NCBI RefSeq assembly: GCF_001486585.1
Contig: NZ_LN909046.1
Location: 1,798,001-1,862,000 of the forward strand
DNA from: Paenibacillus senegalimassiliensis
Lineage (GTDB): Bacteria; Bacillota; Bacilli; Paenibacillales; Paenibacillaceae
DNA: 64,000 nucleotides
Direction: 5' to 3'
Part shown: positions 61,170-64,000 of the stretch, in pieces
Position numbering within the stretch: position 1 is the first letter of the stretch
Layout of the letters: every line of letters begins with the position of its first letter
Program-made: the position numbers and the translations under genes
The notes under the pieces: model-generated
Databases searched by the model: none
Seen by the model: the letters and a program-made list of their open reading frames with translations, nothing else
What the model was told of the DNA's origin: nothing

Positions 61170-61233
61170 GTCCCAACTTCCTTTCTTATTCCCGGATGAG
61201 CGCCCGGAAATGTTTCTCTACCCTGCGATTCCC

Positions 61234-62625
61234 TTAATCAGCGGAGACCCCGTTCTTGTTCAAGAGATTCATTTGCTCAGGGTAGCCATAGGTACCGTGT
61301 TCGCTGATATCCAGACCCATGGTTTCTTCCTCTTCCGTGACGCGCAGACCCATCAGCCACTTCATGCCGCCAAGGATCAGGAAGGACAGCACCAGTACGA
61401 AGGCGAAGGTTCCGATAACACCAAGCAATTGCACGCCCAATTGTCCAAATCCACCACCATAGAACAAGCCCGGCGCCCCAACTCCAGTCGTCTCTACCAG
61501 ACGAGGTGCTGCGAACAAGCCTGTAGAAATCGCGCCCCATACACCGGCAATCCCGTGTACAGAGAAGGCGTAGATCGGATCATCCACACCAGCACGCTCA
61601 AACCATCTTGCTGTGAAGAAGGTTAAGATACCGGCAACCGCACCGATAATAACAGCAGCCCATGCATCAACGAATGCGCAGGAGCCAGTAATGGCTACGA
61701 GAGCGGCCAGTACACCGTTCAGCATACTTGGAATGTCCGACTTGCCCATGACAGCCCAAGAGATCAGCAAGGCGGCAACTGCACCAGCGGCTGCGGCCAG
61801 ATTCGTCGTCATCAGCACGTAGCCGAAGAATCCATCACCAAGCGGTGTCAAGGCACTACCTGGGTTAAAGCCAAACCAACCGATCCACAGGATAATTACA
61901 CCCAGTACCGTCAACACTTGGTTATGACCCGGAATACTGTTAGGCTTTCCATCCTTATTGTATTTACCAAGACGAGGCTTGAGCAGAAGCGTCGCCGCCA
62001 GAGCTGCAGTTGCACCTGTTAAGTGAACCACCGTGGAACCCGCGTAATCCTGCATACCAAGGTTGCCAAGCCATCCGCCGCCCCATACCCAGTGAGCTAC
62101 GATTGGATAAATAATAACGACGAAGATGATTCCGAATACGATATAAACGCTAAGCTTCGCCCGCTCAGCCATCCCCCCGCAGGCAATCGCCAGTGATACA
62201 GCGGCAAAAGCCATTTGGAACAGGAACATCAGATTAAGCGGTACGCCAATTTCGGCAAAGACGCTGAACGAACCAATGTCGCCCTCTCCCCCGAAGAGGA
62301 ATCCTGTTGTCCCCAGAAAGCTGTTACCGTCGCCAAAGGCGAAGCCGAAGCCAAACAGCCACCAAGCAAGAATTGAAATACCCAAGGTCAATACCGTTTT
62401 ACCAGCTACATGACCCGCATTTTTCATCCGAACCGTCCCTGCCTCCAGCAAGGCGAACCCCGCTTGCATAAAGAAGACGAGCATTGCTGCTACGAACACG
62501 AACAAGGAGTTAAGTCCCAGTTCCAGTACCGAGCTGCTGATCTCACCTTCAGCGGCAAAAGCCGATACCGGAAACGAGAATGTTGCTAGAAACACCACTA
62601 AACCGTAGAGCCACTTTTTCTTCAT
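61234..62625 (-). CDS. amt: Ammonium transporter, Amt family
   Basis: This 463-residue protein has a signal-peptide-like first segment and about eleven helices. Family landmarks are QAGFALLEAGTVRMKNAGHV, the pore histidines in HLTGATAAL and SVHGIAGVWGA, and WIGWFGFNPGSAL. It moves ammonium across the membrane. No PII (GlnK) gene lies next to it; instead DUF294 and an exonuclease follow. A perfect GlnR/TnrA-type site lies between the promoter and the start codon, and a second near-match lies upstream. Confidence 0.93.
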   Translation of the reverse strand: MKKKWLYGLVVFLATFSFPVSAFAAEGEISSSVLELGLNSLFVFVAAMLVFFMQAGFALLEAGTVRMKNAGHVAGKTVLTLGISILAWWLFGFGFAFGDGNSFLGTTGFLFGGEGDIGSFSVFAEIGVPLNLMFLFQMAFAAVSLAIACGGMAERAKLSVYIVFGIIFVVIIYPIVAHWVWGGGWLGNLGMQDYAGSTVVHLTGATAALAATLLLKPRLGKYNKDGKPNSIPGHNQVLTVLGVIILWIGWFGFNPGSALTPLGDGFFGYVLMTTNLAAAAGAVAALLISWAVMGKSDIPSMLNGVLAALVAITGSCAFVDAWAAVIIGAVAGILTFFTARWFERAGVDDPIYAFSVHGIAGVWGAISTGLFAAPRLVETTGVGAPGLFYGGGFGQLGVQLLGVIGTFAFVLVLSFLILGGMKWLMGLRVTEEEETMGLDISEHGTYGYPEQMNLLNKNGVSAD

Positions 62626-62643
62626 CCTTTAACACTCCCCTAA

Positions 62644-62660
62644 TGTTAAGTTACCTAACA
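62644..62660. promoter_or_regulatory. GlnR/TnrA-type site, downstream of the amt promoter
   Basis: TGTTAAGTTACCTAACA matches TGTNAN7TNACA exactly. It lies about 14-30 bases after the predicted start of transcription, the position used for repression when nitrogen is plentiful in Paenibacillus-type GlnR control. Confidence 0.7.
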
Positions 62661-62680
62661 CAAAATGAATTGTTAAGGTG

Positions 62681-62710
62681 ATTATAAGACGAAAATAAGC
62701 GATATGACAA
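62681..62710 (-). promoter_or_regulatory. Sigma-A promoter of amt
   Basis: On the minus strand -35 TTGTCA (62705-62710) and -10 TATAAT (62681-62686) are 18 bases apart. GlnR/TnrA-type sites flank it on both sides. Confidence 0.65.
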
Positions 62711-62758
62711 TACTTTTTTTGAAAAAAAGTGATTATTTGCACTTATTGTAACATTGTA

Positions 62759-62775
62759 TGTAATATTTAAACACA
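62759..62775. promoter_or_regulatory. GlnR/TnrA-type site, upstream of the amt promoter
   Basis: TGTAATATTTAAACACA differs from TGTNAN7TNACA at one position. It lies about 85-100 bases upstream of the amt start of transcription, a position suited to activation. Confidence 0.5.
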
Positions 62776-62813
62776 AAACCTTTATAGTTACTAATAAAAG
62801 TAAAGCGTAACGT

Positions 62814-62842
62814 TTGACTGTACACTTATTGTTCAGTATCAT
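62814..62842 (+). promoter_or_regulatory. Sigma-A promoter of the MerR gene
   Basis: TTGACT (62814-62819) and TATCAT (62837-62842) are 17 bases apart. Transcription would start near 62849 and include the ribosome binding site at 62888-62895. Confidence 0.65.
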
Positions 62843-62901
62843 AAAAGAACAGAATATAAATATAAGTAATTGGACTCTTAGCAAGCAGGAGAGGTGATGT
62901 C

Positions 62902-63342
62902 ATTGGAGTAACGAAACTGTACCGGATTGGAGAATTGGCCAAAGCCGCCGCCGTCAGTGAACGTACGATAGACTACTATACCAAGCTAGGGCTTGTCTCT
63001 CCCGAGAAGCGGACCCAGAAGAACTACCGTCTGTACAGCGCTGAAACCTTGAACCGGCTGCAACGTATTAATCAATGGAAACAAGAGAAATATACGTTGG
63101 ATGAGATCCGCGAGAAGTTAGACTTGTGGAAACGAGTGACGCCGGAGGAACAAGTCTCTGAAAGATTGAGTTCGCTAGAGCTCCACATGCAGCAACTAGA
63201 ACGGGAAGTGAAGGAGCTCGAGCCCCTTATTTCCAATATGCAGCCTAAGCAGGCCCAGCGGGCTTTTGCTCACTTGCTGCCCAAGAGCTTGGCTTGTGTG
63301 GAAGCGATCCGCGTGCTCATGAACAATAGTCCCTTCTCATAG
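62902..63342 (+). CDS. MerR-family transcriptional regulator, apparent AUU start
   Basis: This protein has 146 residues from ATT at 62902. The MerR HTH begins LYRIGELAKAAAVSERTIDYY, so a TTG at 62935 would cut off the first helix and cannot be the true start. Between the promoter and the HTH no in-frame ATG, GTG or TTG exists with a suitable site. ATT lies at good spacing from AGGAGAGGTG. A four-codon ATG frame at 62897 ends in TAA at 62909-62911 in another frame. A coiled-coil dimerisation region follows the HTH. Ligand and target are unknown; it is divergent from amt. Confidence 0.75.
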   Translation: MGVTKLYRIGELAKAAAVSERTIDYYTKLGLVSPEKRTQKNYRLYSAETLNRLQRINQWKQEKYTLDEIREKLDLWKRVTPEEQVSERLSSLELHMQQLEREVKELEPLISNMQPKQAQRAFAHLLPKSLACVEAIRVLMNNSPFS

Positions 63343-63429
63343 ACTGGCGTAACTGGCCTTTAGCTTGGTTGCTGTCGATCATAATGCAGGCACGATTTCA
63401 ATTCAATTGATAACTTGGAGGAATGATTC

Positions 63430-64000
63430 ATGTATTCAGACGTCATGTTAATCCCGATTTTACTGGCCTTCGGGCTTTCCCTGTGGGCTCAGTTCCGGGT
63501 CAAGGGTACTTTTAACAAATGGGCGAAAGTACAAAATATGTACGGCTTAACCGGCCACGATGCTGCACGGCGGATGCTGGATGCCCACGGCCTGTACGAT
63601 GTGCCGATTGAACCGGTACGCGGCACATTGTCGGACCACTACGACCCGATTCATCGCGTCGTCCGTTTATCAGAACCTGTTTATTATGAAAGCTCCATCT
63701 CTGCTGTAGCTGTAGCCTGCCATGAGGTTGGTCATGCCATTCAGCATAAGGAGAAATACCCGATGCTGGTCATGCGTCACCGGATGTTCCCGGTTGTCAA
63801 TTTCGCTTCCGGTATCGCCCCTTTCCTGTTGATTGCCGGCTTTATATTTAATGCGTTCAACCTGATTGGATTAGGTATTATCTTCTTCTCAGCCGCTGTG
63901 CTGTTCCAACTGGTTACTCTGCCGGTAGAGTTTAACGCCAGCAGCAGAGCCCGCAAAATTATGGTCTCCCAAGGATTTGTCACTCATGATGAATCCCGCG
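63430..64000 (+). CDS. YugP-like zinc metallopeptidase, 3' end cut by window
   Basis: The first 190 residues are visible from the ATG at 63430, which follows TTGGAGGA. An N-terminal membrane helix is followed by FNKWAKVQNMYGLTGHDAARRML and the zinc motif HEVGH at 98-102 in VAVACHEVGHAIQHKEKYP. Two further helices then follow (from about residue 120). This order matches the Zn_peptidase_2 (YugP) family of membrane proteases. The substrate is not known. The gene continues past the end of the window. Confidence 0.88.
   Translation, partial: MYSDVMLIPILLAFGLSLWAQFRVKGTFNKWAKVQNMYGLTGHDAARRMLDAHGLYDVPIEPVRGTLSDHYDPIHRVVRLSEPVYYESSISAVAVACHEVGHAIQHKEKYPMLVMRHRMFPVVNFASGIAPFLLIAGFIFNAFNLIGLGIIFFSAAVLFQLVTLPVEFNASSRARKIMVSQGFVTHDESR

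Noticed and set aside
62935..63342. TTG at 62935 as the start of the MerR protein
   Set aside because: It would remove the first helix of the DNA-binding domain, and no ribosome site precedes it.

Overview
The window looks like chromosomal DNA of a Paenibacillus-type endospore-forming Firmicute. Evidence: strong AGGAGG ribosome binding sites with frequent TTG/GTG starts, moderate G+C, sugar ABC importers of the LplABC type that lack their own ATPase, YesM/YesN-type and membrane AraC sensors, CcpA cre-like sites, a YjcZ-family sporulation peptide, an SLH-domain surface protein, a YhaN/YhaO pair and a paired GlnR/TnrA-type site arrangement at an ammonium transporter. No phage, transposase, plasmid or CRISPR locus was seen.

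Layout. (A) 1-14.1 kb, carbohydrate locus: the end of a LacI regulator, a GH92 alpha-mannosidase, then a seven-gene minus-strand cluster. In transcription order this is a GHL6-like hydrolase, two LplB/LplC permeases, a solute-binding lipoprotein, a second GHL6-like hydrolase, a membrane AraC sensor-regulator and a hydroxyacid dehydrogenase. (B) 14.2-18.5 kb: MarR with a divergent two-domain nitroreductase-like protein, a leucine-rich-repeat protein, and TetR with a divergent flavin reductase. (C) 18.5-28.1 kb, second sugar locus: binding protein, two permeases, GH88 and GH43, next to a YesM/YesN-like two-component pair. (D) 28.2-32.7 kb: tRNA-Leu(CAG) and a third importer with a divergent AraC regulator.

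(E) 32.7-43.4 kb, mostly housekeeping: three small conserved-looking proteins, xpt, a YkvI-like transporter, YhaN/YhaO, a glycosyltransferase, an RsmF-like RNA methyltransferase and a YjcZ-like peptide. (F) 43.4-46.7 kb, the least conventional locus: a promoter, a structured leader with an intrinsic terminator, an exported low-complexity protein ending in its only cysteine, and an SLH-anchored protein with two degenerate thioredoxin-like domains and one cysteine. (G) 46.8-58.4 kb: HAD phosphatase, RsuA-like pseudouridine synthase, a second RsmF-like methyltransferase, DUF309, a small alarmone synthetase, class 2 PyrD, an L,D-transpeptidase, ferredoxin, DNA polymerase IV, citramalate synthase and a SnoaL-like protein. 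(H) 58.5-64 kb: a ResA-like thioredoxin, an amt - DUF294 - DnaQ-like exonuclease operon, a MerR regulator with an apparent AUU start, and a truncated YugP-like zinc protease.

Working together: loci A, C and D each pair substrate capture with import; A and C add glycoside hydrolases, and all three have local regulators. Their permeases probably share an ATPase encoded elsewhere (MsmX type). Locus F is the best candidate for an undescribed system. All assignments come from reading the sequence and family knowledge; no database search was run.
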